Origin: Bacteroidota bacterium
GTDB lineage: Bacteria; Bacteroidota; Bacteroidia; Chitinophagales; Chitinophagaceae
Direction of reading: 5' to 3'
DNA length: 64,000 nt
Assembly: GCA_023423835.1 (NCBI GenBank)
Contig: JAFAEW010000079.1
Location: forward strand, 1 to 64,000
Every line of letters begins with the position of its first letter. Position 1 is the stretch's first letter. Shown one piece after another: positions 42,938 through 52,627 of the stretch. The notes under the pieces are model-generated. The model had not been told where the DNA came from and did no database searches. It worked only from the letters and a program-made list of their open reading frames with translations. A program made the position numbers and the translations under genes.

Positions 42938-45835
42938 ATGAGAACGATTGCTGTAATTTTACTGTTCATCCTTTTTCACCCCTGCTTTGGGCAAAATACA
43001 ATTGCACTGCCCGAAATTGTCAATTATAATAAGCAGACATACGGCGCCGGAACTCAAAATTGGGATATCCGGCAGGATCAGAACGGCTTGCTCTATTTTG
43101 GAAACAATGAAGGTCTTTTGAGTTTTGACGGAACTTACTGGAAACTCTATCCTCTGCCTAACAATACCATTGTGCGTGCCATTGCAATTTCAACCGATGG
43201 AAAGATTTTTGTGGGCGGACAAAATGAGTTTGGATTTTTTGCAACCGGAAAAAACGGATCACTCGTATATCAGTCACTACTCAGCTTGATTCCGGAAAAT
43301 GACCGGTCTTTCGACGATGTCTGGAATATCTGCTGCGTAGGAAAGGATATCTTTTTTAGAACAAACAAACGCATCTTTCAGTTGAGTAACAATAAGATTA
43401 CCGTTTTCCGCACCCGTTCGGAATGGCGCTTTCTTGGTGCGGCAAACAACCTGCTCATGGCACAGGACCTTGAATACGGTTCTCTCTTATTCCAAAACGG
43501 TAACTGGAAGCCGTTTCTTAAGAGCACGATCCTGTCGCCCGGCTCGCTGATTACCTCGTTTTTTTCGCTGGATAGCAGCCGCGTGCTCATCACTACCCTG
43601 AAGGATGGAGCTTATATTTATAAAAATGGTAATCTTTCCCGCCTGCAACTTTCGCCTCCCGACTTAGCCGAGAAGGAGTTGATTTACAAAGCTATCGCGA
43701 TCAATCAAGGCAGGATTGCACTCGCCACAAGTTTTGGCGGCTGCCACATTATTGATCAGAACGGCAATCTTATCCAAAGTTTCACGAGCGGGGAAGGATT
43801 GCAGACAGATAACATCAGAAGCATTTTTGCTGATAGAAATAAAAATCTTTGGTTGGGGCTGAACAACGGTATTGACTTTGTGGCCTATGATAATTCTATC
43901 AAGCATATTTTTCCGGGCAACGAAAACTTCGGGTCAGGATATACGGCCCTCGTGTTCAACAAGCAGCTATTTCTTGGGACTTCCAATGGGCTATTCAGTG
44001 TCAATATCGGGAATTCGAATGATCTTAGTTTTGTAAGAAAGAAACTGTCATTGGTCAGGAATTCGGCCGGCGAGGTATGGAATTTATCCGCGGTAAATGA
44101 CCGCTTGCTGATGGGCCATCACAATGGCGCTTTCACCATTCAAAATGGTGAAGCCGCCGTTCTTGATGACCACATCGGATTCTGGACATTTCTTCCACTC
44201 GACCGCGTGCTGCCATCCAAACTAATGGTTGCCGGAAATTATCTCGGCCTGAATTTCTATTCCTTCGAAAATGGGAAATTTTCGGGCATTCCACTGAATG
44301 CCACTTTCGAATCCGCACGTTTTGTTGTGGTTGAAAATGAAAACACGGTTTGGGTTTCGCATCCCTATAAAGGCGTCTATCAGGTAAAACTTCATTCTGC
44401 AGATTCGGCGACAATCTCAAATTATCGCGAAAACAAAGGCATTGTTTCATCCACCAATAATTATGTTTTCAGAATCAAAAACCGCATCGTAGTCACGAAT
44501 GAAACGGGGATTTATGAATACGATGATCAGAAAGACCGGTTCGAACCATCCTCGTATTTCAGGAAAATTCTAAACGAAGAAAATATCCGGTATCTTAAGG
44601 AAGATCCGTCGGGAAATGTGTGGTTTATCAAAAAAAAGGAACTAGGTGTGGTAGATTTTTCTTTCGAACCGGCAAAAACCATCTATTTCCCCGAACTGTC
44701 TAACCGCCTTGTAAATGGATTTGAAAGTGTATATCCATATGACGAACACAATATTATAATCGGAAGTGAAAAAGGCTTTTATCATTTGGATTTTGCTGCC
44801 TACAAGAGAAATTTTGAACGGCTTGTAACGAAGATCCGGGCTGTGAGAACGATTGACAAAACGGACAGTTTATTATACGGCGGGTACGGAAAGCAGGAAA
44901 AAGTTCACCTCCCGTTTGCCCTCAATTCCATTCATTTCGATTATTCTGCCACTCTTTTTGGACAACAAAGCAACATCGAATACTGCTATCTCTTGAAAGG
45001 ATTTGACAAGGCCTGGTCAAAATGGTCGGCAAAACCGGAAAAGGATTATACTAATCTTCCCGCCGGTGATTACGTCTTTATGGTAAAGGCACGAAATAAT
45101 TTGGGAAACGAATCCGAACCGGCGGTCTATTCCTTCACAGTTTTGTCGCCCTGGTACCGGTCCGGATTTGCCTACTCGATCTATTCGGTTTTCATTTTCG
45201 GATTTTTCGTTTTTGGTTACCGGTACCAGAAGAAGAAATTTTTGCTTCAGAAAGAACGATTTGAAAAGCAACAGAAACAAACTGAATATCTTTATCAGTT
45301 GGAGCTGGAGAAAAATGAGAAAGAAATTGTTAAGCTGAGAAATGAGAAACTCGAGGCAGAAATCGAACATAAGAATTCAGAATTAGCGACCTCGGCCATG
45401 CATCTCGTTCAAAAGCGGGAAATGATCGGACGAATACGGAGCGCACTTATGGGCTCGGTGAAAAAAATGGAAGCCTCCGCGGTCTCTGAGGAATTCAAAA
45501 AACTACTGAAGATCTTAGGCGAGGATAATAAGATCGATGATAGCTGGGAACATTTTGCTCATCATTTCGATAAGGTACATTCTGATTTTTTGGTATTACT
45601 GAAGAAAAAATATCCTGTCCTGACGGCCGGAGAGCTGAAGTTGTGCGCCTACCTGCGAATGAATCTTTCAAATAAGGAAATTGCGCAGCTTATAAACATT
45701 TCAGTACGCGGAGTTGAAATTGCCCGTTACCGGTTGCGGAAGAAACTGGGATTGTCCAAAGAAATTAATTTGTTTGAATTTCTATTGAATGAGCAGGCGA
45801 TTCTCATTCCAAACACCGAAAATCAAATGCATTAA
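42938..45835 (+). CDS. Transmembrane sensor/transcription regulator: propeller, Y_Y_Y domain, LuxR-type HTH
   Basis: A 965-residue one-component regulator. A signal peptide (residues 1-19) is followed by a beta-propeller of about 14 repeats (GLLYFGNNEGLLSFDG, NLWLGLNNGIDF and similar; residues of about 25-640), a Y_Y_Y domain (about 650-735; FDKAWSKWSAKPEKDYTNLPAGDYVFMVKARN), one membrane helix (about 742-762), a long coiled coil (about 765-830) and a C-terminal LuxR-like helix-turn-helix (LTAGELKLCAYLRMNLSNKEIAQLINISVRGVEIARYRLRKK, from residue 895). The propeller senses glycan in the periplasm; the helix-turn-helix acts in the cytoplasm. No kinase or receiver domain is present, unlike hybrid two-component regulators. 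It is divergent from susC. Confidence 0.9.
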   Translation: MRTIAVILLFILFHPCFGQNTIALPEIVNYNKQTYGAGTQNWDIRQDQNGLLYFGNNEGLLSFDGTYWKLYPLPNNTIVRAIAISTDGKIFVGGQNEFGFFATGKNGSLVYQSLLSLIPENDRSFDDVWNICCVGKDIFFRTNKRIFQLSNNKITVFRTRSEWRFLGAANNLLMAQDLEYGSLLFQNGNWKPFLKSTILSPGSLITSFFSLDSSRVLITTLKDGAYIYKNGNLSRLQLSPPDLAEKELIYKAIAINQGRIALATSFGGCHIIDQNGNLIQSFTSGEGLQTDNIRSIFADRNKNLWLGLNNGIDFVAYDNSIKHIFPGNENFGSGYTALVFNKQLFLGTSNGLFSVNIGNSNDLSFVRKKLSLVRNSAGEVWNLSAVNDRLLMGHHNGAFTIQNGEAAVLDDHIGFWTFLPLDRVLPSKLMVAGNYLGLNFYSFENGKFSGIPLNATFESARFVVVENENTVWVSHPYKGVYQVKLHSADSATISNYRENKGIVSSTNNYVFRIKNRIVVTNETGIYEYDDQKDRFEPSSYFRKILNEENIRYLKEDPSGNVWFIKKKELGVVDFSFEPAKTIYFPELSNRLVNGFESVYPYDEHNIIIGSEKGFYHLDFAAYKRNFERLVTKIRAVRTIDKTDSLLYGGYGKQEKVHLPFALNSIHFDYSATLFGQQSNIEYCYLLKGFDKAWSKWSAKPEKDYTNLPAGDYVFMVKARNNLGNESEPAVYSFTVLSPWYRSGFAYSIYSVFIFGFFVFGYRYQKKKFLLQKERFEKQQKQTEYLYQLELEKNEKEIVKLRNEKLEAEIEHKNSELATSAMHLVQKREMIGRIRSALMGSVKKMEASAVSEEFKKLLKILGEDNKIDDSWEHFAHHFDKVHSDFLVLLKKKYPVLTAGELKLCAYLRMNLSNKEIAQLINISVRGVEIARYRLRKKLGLSKEINLFEFLLNEQAILIPNTENQMH

Positions 45836-45978
45836 GGATCGCGGTTGTTCTTTTGCCGACCAGACTTGAACGTCCATTCCTAAGAATTAGTCCATAAAAA
45901 ATAACTTCGGTCGAAGTCGGGCAATTTAGAGAAAATCCTCCCGGTTTTGATGCACTTTTGCTGAAATTTCAAGGGAAG

Positions 45979-46878
45979 ATGTACACTCAACATAAAAAGG
46001 GAATGATGCAGGCGTTGGTGGCCGCAGTGCTTTGGGGAGGATCCGGTACCCTCGTACAATTCCTGTTGCAGAAGCGGGATTTGAGTGTGGAATGGCTTTT
46101 GACAATGCGGTTGCTGGTGTCGGGACTCACACTGTTGGGATTTGCTGTATTGCAAAAAAGGGATGTTTTATCAATCTGGCGGATTAGGAAAGACGCAATT
46201 CAGCTTGTCGTATTCAGCCTCATCGGGATGCTTGGCGTACAATATACCTATTTTGCTGCCATCCAGCATTCCAATGCGGCGACTGCAACGGTTCTGCAAT
46301 TTGCCGGTCCTATATTTATTGCGCTCTATCTTGCATTAAGAGAGAGAAAGTTTCCGTCGGCCACCGAAGGCATTGCCATCCTGCTGGCAGTTGCCGGCAC
46401 GTTTCTGCTGGTAACCCATGGAAGATTTGGAGCCCTTTCCATTACAAAAACCGGCTTCTTTTTTGGCATTGCTTCCGCTGTTACGCTCGCCATTTATACC
46501 CTGCAACCGCAGGAGCTATTGAAGAAATATGATTCCACCCTCGTCATCGGCTGGGCCATGACAATGGCAGGCATTTTATTCAGTTTTATAAGAGCTCCCT
46601 GGCAAATTACCGGATACTGGGATGTTCAAACGTTTATTTATGTGTTTTTCATCATCATGTTTGGCACCTTAATCGCTTTTTACTCTTATTTGAATGCGAC
46701 GAAACTGATTGGGGGCAAAAAAACAAGCTTGCTCGTCTCGGTGGAGCCGCTGGTGGCTGTTCTTCTTGGCGTAATCTGGCTAAAAACGCCCTTTATGCTG
46801 TACGATTGGGCGGGAACCGCTTGCATTGTTTCAACGGTTTTTCTCCTGACACGCAAATCGAATAGTGATAAACAGTAA
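45979..46878 (+). CDS. EamA-family transporter (drug/metabolite exporter)
   Basis: A 299-residue protein with ten predicted membrane helices, in two EamA halves. The halves are seen in GMMQALVAAVLWGGSGTLVQF and, later, GFFFGIASAVTLAIYTLQP; the end (SVEPLVAVLLGVIWLKTPFMLYDWAGTACI) is typical of the family. Substrates range over amino acids and small metabolites; this one is unknown. The ATG at 45979 is preferred to a TTG 21 bases upstream. The run of Gly-rich helices is intact. Confidence 0.9.
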   Translation: MYTQHKKGMMQALVAAVLWGGSGTLVQFLLQKRDLSVEWLLTMRLLVSGLTLLGFAVLQKRDVLSIWRIRKDAIQLVVFSLIGMLGVQYTYFAAIQHSNAATATVLQFAGPIFIALYLALRERKFPSATEGIAILLAVAGTFLLVTHGRFGALSITKTGFFFGIASAVTLAIYTLQPQELLKKYDSTLVIGWAMTMAGILFSFIRAPWQITGYWDVQTFIYVFFIIMFGTLIAFYSYLNATKLIGGKKTSLLVSVEPLVAVLLGVIWLKTPFMLYDWAGTACIVSTVFLLTRKSNSDKQ

Positions 46879-46968
46879 AACCCGGCATTCTGTACCTCCT
46901 GATGAAGCCGGTAACAACCGGGTCAAAGATGGGCAGGCGGTTAACATAAAATATTTCCCACACTGTTT

Positions 46969-47790
46969 TTATTGCAACTGATAAGCCGCCACGCTGTTGG
47001 CCAGAAACGTGGGTATAAACACAACCTTTTTAACCGGATCAAATCCAAGATCGGCAGCATTCTTTTTTTGTTTGCGTGTATCCAGCAGGGTTTCTGACTT
47101 TCCCGACGCGTCAACATAATAAACTACTCCCACCCAGGAGGTGAGTACGAAATCGCCATTCCCCACCGGCTCAATTCCGTCTATTGACTCCGGAAGTGCT
47201 GCCACCGTTGTGATCTGTTTATTCTTATCGGCCTTGACAAAGGATTTTCCCGAACCAATATATAGCAAATCGCCCACTGCCTTTAGTCCATTTACGCCCT
47301 GCAGGTTTTCGAGATAAAGTGTTGGAATATCGTTTTCTATCCGATGGACTTTGCCTGTTCTTGAATCTGAAACATACACGATTCCTTTGTCTGAAACCGT
47401 GATGTCGTTTAACATCTGGCTGTTTGGAATCGCAATTTTTTTCTCAACCTTTCCTTCCGGGACGTCAATCACCACTACTTCCGTTAAATCTGCTGCATAA
47501 AGGCGGTTGTTGAAGATTCCTAATCCCTTTGGAGCATTCAGTCCCGTAATCCAGGTGCTGTCATAATTTTTCCCATCGGTCGATAATTTCGCAATTCCGC
47601 CCTTTCCGTCGACATCGAGCGGCCCGCCATCAATTAGTGATACATACAGAAGGCCGGCATTCTGATCGTATAAAACTGATTCAGGAGTGGCAACGACCGG
47701 ATCCGTTTCCCAAATTTTCTTCAGTTGATGTTGCTGCGCATTGGCCTGCATGGTAAAGGCGATGATAATTGCAAAGAAGGCGTATTTCAT
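46969..47790 (-). CDS. Exported SMP-30/gluconolactonase-like beta-propeller protein
   Basis: A 273-residue protein with a signal peptide (residues 1-18, ending QANAQ) and six-bladed-propeller-like repeats: PESVLYDQNAGLLYVSLIDG, GLNAPKGLGIFNNRLYAADL, LNDITVSDKGIVYVSDS, GVNGLKAVGDLLYIGSG. This is the SMP-30/gluconolactonase-like fold. Possible metal-binding acids (E, N, D) are present (PESV, LNDI), but lactonase activity is not certain. It is divergent from the GH2 gene, with an inverted repeat (47820-47835) in the 149-base gap. Confidence 0.78.
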   Translation of the reverse strand: MKYAFFAIIIAFTMQANAQQHQLKKIWETDPVVATPESVLYDQNAGLLYVSLIDGGPLDVDGKGGIAKLSTDGKNYDSTWITGLNAPKGLGIFNNRLYAADLTEVVVIDVPEGKVEKKIAIPNSQMLNDITVSDKGIVYVSDSRTGKVHRIENDIPTLYLENLQGVNGLKAVGDLLYIGSGKSFVKADKNKQITTVAALPESIDGIEPVGNGDFVLTSWVGVVYYVDASGKSETLLDTRKQKKNAADLGFDPVKKVVFIPTFLANSVAAYQLQ

Positions 47791-47819
47791 AATGGTAATT
47801 TAATCGATATACATATATA

Positions 47820-47835
47820 ATTAATCCCGATTAAT
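47820..47835. promoter_or_regulatory. Inverted repeat, possible operator
   Basis: ATTAATC (47820-47826) and GATTAAT (47829-47835) form a perfect inverted repeat with a 2-base centre, 30 bases upstream of the propeller gene start and 105 bases upstream of the GH2 start. A further half-site-like TTAATCGA lies nearer the propeller gene. It could bind a dimeric regulator, but no repressor gene is next to it. Confidence 0.35.
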
Positions 47836-47939
47836 GAAGATAATGTTTTTATATATAGGAATGCTTTTTTGCTCCGCGCAAAGGAATATCCTAAGTTTAT
47901 TTCCTTATCTTTCAAATCCATTTTTGAAATCGAACTACT

Positions 47940-49799
47940 ATGAAGAAACTGATCATTTTGATTTTAATAGGCGGTTTTGGGCTTTCGGCGTATTCTCAAA
48001 AGCAGTGGGAGATTGTTCCCGGGAAAATCCAGACCGCATGGGCGAAACAGGTGAATCCGGAAAAACCTTTGCCGGAATATCCACGTCCGCAGATGGTACG
48101 GGCAAACTGGATCAATCTTAATGGATTGTGGCAATATGCAGTTAAACCAAAATCGGACTTGTCTCAGCTTCCATCACAGTTTAACGGACAGATACTTGTT
48201 CCCTTCGCCATCGAATCGGCCTTGTCGGGGGTTGGCAAAACGGTTGGAAAAGACAGTGTGCTCTGGTACGAACGGACATTTTCACTTCCAAAAAATTTCA
48301 ATAAAAATAAACTGCTGCTTCATTTCGGGGCCGTTGACTGGCAGGCCGAAGTTTATGTAAATGGGAAAAAAGCAGGATCTCACGAAGGCGGTTATGATCC
48401 TTTCACCTTTGATATTTCCGGTCTCATCCATAAATCCGGTGAGCAGAAAATCACTGTTAGGGTTTCGGATCCTACCGATGCGGGGCCACAACCAAGAGGA
48501 AAGCAGGTGAAAGATCCCGAAGGCATATGGTACACGCCGGTGACCGGAATCTGGCAAACGGTTTGGCTTGAAGCGGTTCCGGACAGCTATATTTCAGCTA
48601 CCCGGCAAACGCCGGATCTTTCCACACAAACGATTTCTGTTGCGACGGAAATGGTAAACCGCCAACCGGGCGATCAATTGAAGGTGACAGTTTGGAAAGG
48701 AGACGAGAAGATTGCCGAAAAAGCGGTGGAGGCAGATCAAACTGCGGTAGCCGCTATTCCCGATCCAGTAATATGGTCGCCCTCATCGCCATTTTTATAC
48801 GATCTGATGATCAGCCTGGTAAGAAAGGGCAAAACGATCGATGAGGTGAAAAGCTATTTCGCCCTGCGAAAAATTTCTCTGGCTCCCGATGCCGCCGGCG
48901 TTCAGCGGCTAATGCTCAACGACCGGTTTCTGTTTCAATTCGGTCCGCTCGATCAGGGCTGGTGGCCCGATGGATTATACACTGCGCCAACCGATGAGGC
49001 TTTGAAATTCGACATCGTAAAGACAAAGGAAATGGGATTTAATATGATCCGGAAACATGTGAAAGTGGAACCTGCAAGATGGTATTATTACTGCGACAGT
49101 ATCGGAATGCTGGTATGGCAGGATATGCCGAGCGGCGATCTGGGAAACCGGTGGGATTCCAGGCCGGCCATAATCGGCATCGCCACCGATAAAGAGCGCA
49201 CTCAGCAATCAGAAAACATCTATCGTACCGAATGGAAAGAGATTATCGGTGATTTTTACAACTTTCCTTCCATTGTTGTCTGGACACCTTTCAACGAAGC
49301 CTGGGGACAGTTTAAAACCAAAGAAATCGTTGAACTTACTCGTCAACTCGATTCGTCGAGACTGATCAATACCGCCAGCGGCGGGAATTTTGTTGAAACC
49401 GGCGATATCATCGATCTCCATAATTATCCTGATCCGGCTATGCCGAGAGCCGATCTTTTTGGTCGGGAAAGAGCGGTTGTACTGGGAGAATTCGGAGGTC
49501 TCGGGCTTCCCGTAAAAGGCCATACCTGGCAGGACGAGAAAAATTGGGGATATCAGACATTCAAAAATCCCGACGATCTCTTCAAACGCTATGCTGACCT
49601 CATCAACCGGATCCCAGACCTCATAAAAAAAGGTTTGTCCGCCGCGGTGTATACACAAACAACGGATGTGGAAGTGGAAGTGAACGGACTGATGACCTAC
49701 GACCGGGCCGAAATAAAAATGCCGGTTGAGCGCCTGCAAAGTTTACATCGTCCGTTATATGATCCCAAGATTGCTGTGATGTTGGATAACCAAAGGTGA
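47940..49799 (+). CDS. Exported GH2-family glycosidase
   Basis: A 619-residue family 2 enzyme with a signal peptide (residues 1-19). The order is sugar-binding jelly roll (about 40-210; WINLNGLWQYAV, FGAVDWQAEVYVNGKKAGSHEGGYDPFTFDIS), an immunoglobulin-like domain (about 215-305) and a (beta/alpha)8 barrel. Catalytic residues are acid/base Glu453 in WTPFNEAWG and nucleophile Glu517 in VVLGEFGG. At 619 residues it is much shorter than LacZ and lacks the C-terminal domains. The specificity (beta-galactosidase, mannosidase or glucuronidase) cannot be settled. It is not in the glucan operon, being 2 kb to the right of its regulator. Confidence 0.92.
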   Translation: MKKLIILILIGGFGLSAYSQKQWEIVPGKIQTAWAKQVNPEKPLPEYPRPQMVRANWINLNGLWQYAVKPKSDLSQLPSQFNGQILVPFAIESALSGVGKTVGKDSVLWYERTFSLPKNFNKNKLLLHFGAVDWQAEVYVNGKKAGSHEGGYDPFTFDISGLIHKSGEQKITVRVSDPTDAGPQPRGKQVKDPEGIWYTPVTGIWQTVWLEAVPDSYISATRQTPDLSTQTISVATEMVNRQPGDQLKVTVWKGDEKIAEKAVEADQTAVAAIPDPVIWSPSSPFLYDLMISLVRKGKTIDEVKSYFALRKISLAPDAAGVQRLMLNDRFLFQFGPLDQGWWPDGLYTAPTDEALKFDIVKTKEMGFNMIRKHVKVEPARWYYYCDSIGMLVWQDMPSGDLGNRWDSRPAIIGIATDKERTQQSENIYRTEWKEIIGDFYNFPSIVVWTPFNEAWGQFKTKEIVELTRQLDSSRLINTASGGNFVETGDIIDLHNYPDPAMPRADLFGRERAVVLGEFGGLGLPVKGHTWQDEKNWGYQTFKNPDDLFKRYADLINRIPDLIKKGLSAAVYTQTTDVEVEVNGLMTYDRAEIKMPVERLQSLHRPLYDPKIAVMLDNQR

Positions 49800-49946
49800 A
49801 GCATAAATTCGGCGTGAAACGATTATTGAGCGATGCAACCGGTCGAACATATTTTTTGGCTGGGATGATCGGTTCCGGTTGCCGTTCAGGCAATTCGCCG
49901 GAACGCGTAACGAAAACCGAAGTTTTCGGTCAGTTCGGAAATTCGT

Positions 49947-51164
49947 TTATATTCCAAATCTTTCTTCCGCCATCTCGCGAATATTGTCGCCGATGGCAAG
50001 ACTTGCGGTTGCAGCCGGTGAAGGCGCATTTAATACGTGGATACTTGTGTCTTTGTATTCGATTCTGAAGTCATCTTTTGTATCCCCTTTTTCATTGAGC
50101 AACATTGCTCTCACGCCCGAGCGGCCCGGCTGAATGTCGTTCATCGTTAAGGAAGGAATTAGCCTCTGCAGTGTTCTCAGAAACAGCTTTTTCGAAAATG
50201 CACGCCGGTATTCATTGACGCCAAATGCCATGTTATTGAAAAAAAGTTTCCAGGTGCCGCTGTATCCGAGGGCGTCACGGGTATCGGCCCAGTTGAAATC
50301 GGTTTTGCCATAACCTTCCCGCTTGAAGGTAAAAACAGCATTCGGACCACATTCAATTTCTCCATTCGTCATCCGCGTGAAATGCACGCCGAGAAATGGA
50401 AAATCCGGATGCGGAACCGGGTAAATCAGGTTCCTGACTTTGTGCTTTGCCTCGTCCGTGAGTTCGTAATAATCGCCCCGGAATCCAACCACATGTTCCT
50501 TCAGTTTTACGTGATCCTTCCGGGCAAGCCTGTCGGCCTGTAACCCCCCGCAAAAGATCAGGTATTTTGCTTTGAAATTACCGCGGGAGGTAGCAATGAT
50601 ATTAAGATCATCTTCTTTTGCAAAGCCGAGTGCTTCCGTTTCGAGCTGTAGTTTGCTACCGGGCTGAATGCCGATAGCCAGTTCAACCATTTTTTCCGTT
50701 GCCATCACATAATCGATGATGCCGGTATCGGGCACCCATAATCCGGCTATTCCTTCACAAAACGGCTCATGTTCTTTTATTTGCTGAGGGTTAATTTTTT
50801 CAATCCCCTTCAAGCCGTTTTCAATACCGGTATGGTAGATCTTCTCGAGGTAGGGGAGTTCTGCCTCATCGGTAGCCACAACCACTTTTCCACACACGTC
50901 ATGCGGGATATTGTTTTCTGCCGCGAATTGCACCAGGGCTTTTCTGCCTTCCACGCAATTTTTTGCTTTCAGCGATCCGGGTTTGTAATACAGTCCGCTG
51001 TGTAATACGCCGGAGTTGTTGCCCGTTTGATGCGGCGCCAGCCGGTTTTCCTTTTCCAGTAAAACGATCTTTAGGCCGGGATGATGTTGCTGAAGGCGGT
51101 AAAAGGTTGCCGCACCTACAATTCCGCCTCCGATAATTGCGATGTCAAAAATCTGCGTTTCCAA
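49947..51164 (-). CDS. lhgO: L-2-hydroxyglutarate oxidase (FAD-dependent)
   Basis: A 405-residue FAD-dependent oxidoreductase. The N-terminal dinucleotide motif IAIIGGGIVGAATFYRLQ binds FAD; HQTGNNSGVLHSGLYYKPGSLKA, GVHFTRMTNGEIECGPNAVF and the closing RSGVRAMLLNEKGD are characteristic of LhgO/YgaF. The enzyme oxidises L-2-hydroxyglutarate to 2-oxoglutarate and feeds electrons to the respiratory chain. The start is a TTG (51164); an ATG close upstream is in another frame. A TATTTTTG element (51202-51209, minus strand) is a likely -7 box. Confidence 0.93.
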   Translation of the reverse strand: METQIFDIAIIGGGIVGAATFYRLQQHHPGLKIVLLEKENRLAPHQTGNNSGVLHSGLYYKPGSLKAKNCVEGRKALVQFAAENNIPHDVCGKVVVATDEAELPYLEKIYHTGIENGLKGIEKINPQQIKEHEPFCEGIAGLWVPDTGIIDYVMATEKMVELAIGIQPGSKLQLETEALGFAKEDDLNIIATSRGNFKAKYLIFCGGLQADRLARKDHVKLKEHVVGFRGDYYELTDEAKHKVRNLIYPVPHPDFPFLGVHFTRMTNGEIECGPNAVFTFKREGYGKTDFNWADTRDALGYSGTWKLFFNNMAFGVNEYRRAFSKKLFLRTLQRLIPSLTMNDIQPGRSGVRAMLLNEKGDTKDDFRIEYKDTSIHVLNAPSPAATASLAIGDNIREMAEERFGI

Positions 51165-51369
51165 ATTTTTTCATTTTAAAGTGATAAGCCGGTTGGAGAT
51201 GCAAAAATAGTTTTTCCGTAGATTATTTTTTTAGCCGGATTATCAACCTTTTTCGCTGCCGGATCCCCGGCTGCTGTACACAGATCGGGCAGGGCGGCGG
51301 GTCGCAATATTTTCGTTGGCTTTACCATTTATTTAATTTGCAAGTTTCATTTTCCTTCCTGTAATTTAA

Positions 51370-51377
51370 TATTTTTG
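51370..51377 (+). promoter_or_regulatory. -7 promoter element upstream of the RND operon
   Basis: TATTTTTG matches TAnnTTTG, 28 bases before the adaptor gene start. No clean TTG lies 17-19 bases upstream, so the promoter is partly supported. Confidence 0.4.
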
Positions 51378-51405
51378 CCGCTTTTAAATAATACTTCCTT
51401 CTAAT

Positions 51406-52590
51406 ATGAAACCAAAATACTTGCTCACTTTTTCTTTGTTTTTATGCCTGATAGCTGCCTGCAGCAACAAGAAAAATGAGGCCGGCGCTGCATCGGCGGC
51501 AAATCAGGTAAAGGATTATCCGGTATTAACGATTACGCCGGTTACCACTACGCTTTTTTCCGATTATCCGGCTATCATTGAAGGTGAGCAAAATGTGGAG
51601 ATCAGGCCAAAAATCGATGGCTATGTTGAAAGAATTTATGTTGATGAAGGATCATCTGTGAAAAAAGGACAGCTTTTATTCAGCATCAGTGCACCGCAGT
51701 ACGAACAGGAAGTGAGAACCGCCAATGCAAATATCAAGATCGCCGAGGCGAAAGTGAATGCCGCAGAGATGGAAGTAAATAAAGTAAGGCCGCTTGTGGA
51801 AAAAAATATTATTAGTGAATATGAATTGCAATCGGCCGAATATACGCTTCAGTCAAACCAGGCAGCACTGGCACAGGCAAAGGCAACTTTAGCGAATGCG
51901 AGAACTAATCTGGGATATACCTCCATTACCAGCCCGGTTAACGGAGTGGTGGGAACAATTCCCTATAAAATCGGGAGCCTGGTGAGCAGCAATACTGCAC
52001 AGCCATTAACAACTGTTTCAAACATTGGAAATATTTATGCTTATTTTTCTATAAACGAAAAGCAGGTGTTGGAATTTGCAACGGAAACCGGTGGCGGATC
52101 AACCAATGAAAGCCTGGCAAAACTGCCTCCGGTGCAACTGATTCTTGCCAACGGGAATACATTTGATCAGTTGGGAAAAATAGAAACCGCAACCGGTTTG
52201 ATCAATACGCAAACGGGATCAGTGAGGGTAAGAGCCACATTCCCCAATCCGGGAAATTTGATCAGAAGCGGCAGTACGGGTTCTGTAAGAATTCCGGCAA
52301 CGGTGCAAAACGCCATCCTCGTTCCTCAAAAATCGACCTATGAAATCCAGGGAAAGAAGTTTGTATATCTGCTGGGAGACAGCGGAATGGTGAAGAGTGC
52401 ACAGATAAGAATCAGGGATAACAATGACGGTCAATTTTATGTAGTGGAAGACGGATTGAAAGCCGGCGATAAGATCGTGTTGGAGGGAGTGGCTACCTTA
52501 AGAGAAGGTTCAAAGATCGATCCGCGTTTGATAAGCGCTGATTCGGTCTACAACAGCAGGAATATTAAGGAAGTTGCCGATTCCAAATAA
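51406..52590 (+). CDS. RND efflux periplasmic adaptor (membrane fusion protein)
   Basis: A 394-residue lipoprotein adaptor (signal with Cys in LIAACSN near residue 19). It has the lipoyl half-motifs around IRPKIDGYVERIYVDEGSSVKKGQLLFSI and GYTSITSPVNGVVGTIPYKIGSLVS, with the alpha-helical hairpin between (about residues 100-160), then the beta-barrel and membrane-proximal domains. This is the AcrA/MexA type, bridging pump and outer-membrane channel. It is the first gene of a three-gene operon, with 37 bases to the pump gene. Confidence 0.95.
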   Translation: MKPKYLLTFSLFLCLIAACSNKKNEAGAASAANQVKDYPVLTITPVTTTLFSDYPAIIEGEQNVEIRPKIDGYVERIYVDEGSSVKKGQLLFSISAPQYEQEVRTANANIKIAEAKVNAAEMEVNKVRPLVEKNIISEYELQSAEYTLQSNQAALAQAKATLANARTNLGYTSITSPVNGVVGTIPYKIGSLVSSNTAQPLTTVSNIGNIYAYFSINEKQVLEFATETGGGSTNESLAKLPPVQLILANGNTFDQLGKIETATGLINTQTGSVRVRATFPNPGNLIRSGSTGSVRIPATVQNAILVPQKSTYEIQGKKFVYLLGDSGMVKSAQIRIRDNNDGQFYVVEDGLKAGDKIVLEGVATLREGSKIDPRLISADSVYNSRNIKEVADSK

Positions 52591-52627
52591 AGTTTTTTTA
52601 ATTTATTGACAGCATTAATTTGAAAAT

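Noticed and set aside
47940..49799. GH2 enzyme as part of the beta-glucan locus
   Set aside because: It is separated from the regulator by an exporter and a propeller gene on different strands and has its own intergenic region; family 2 enzymes do not usually cut beta-glucan.
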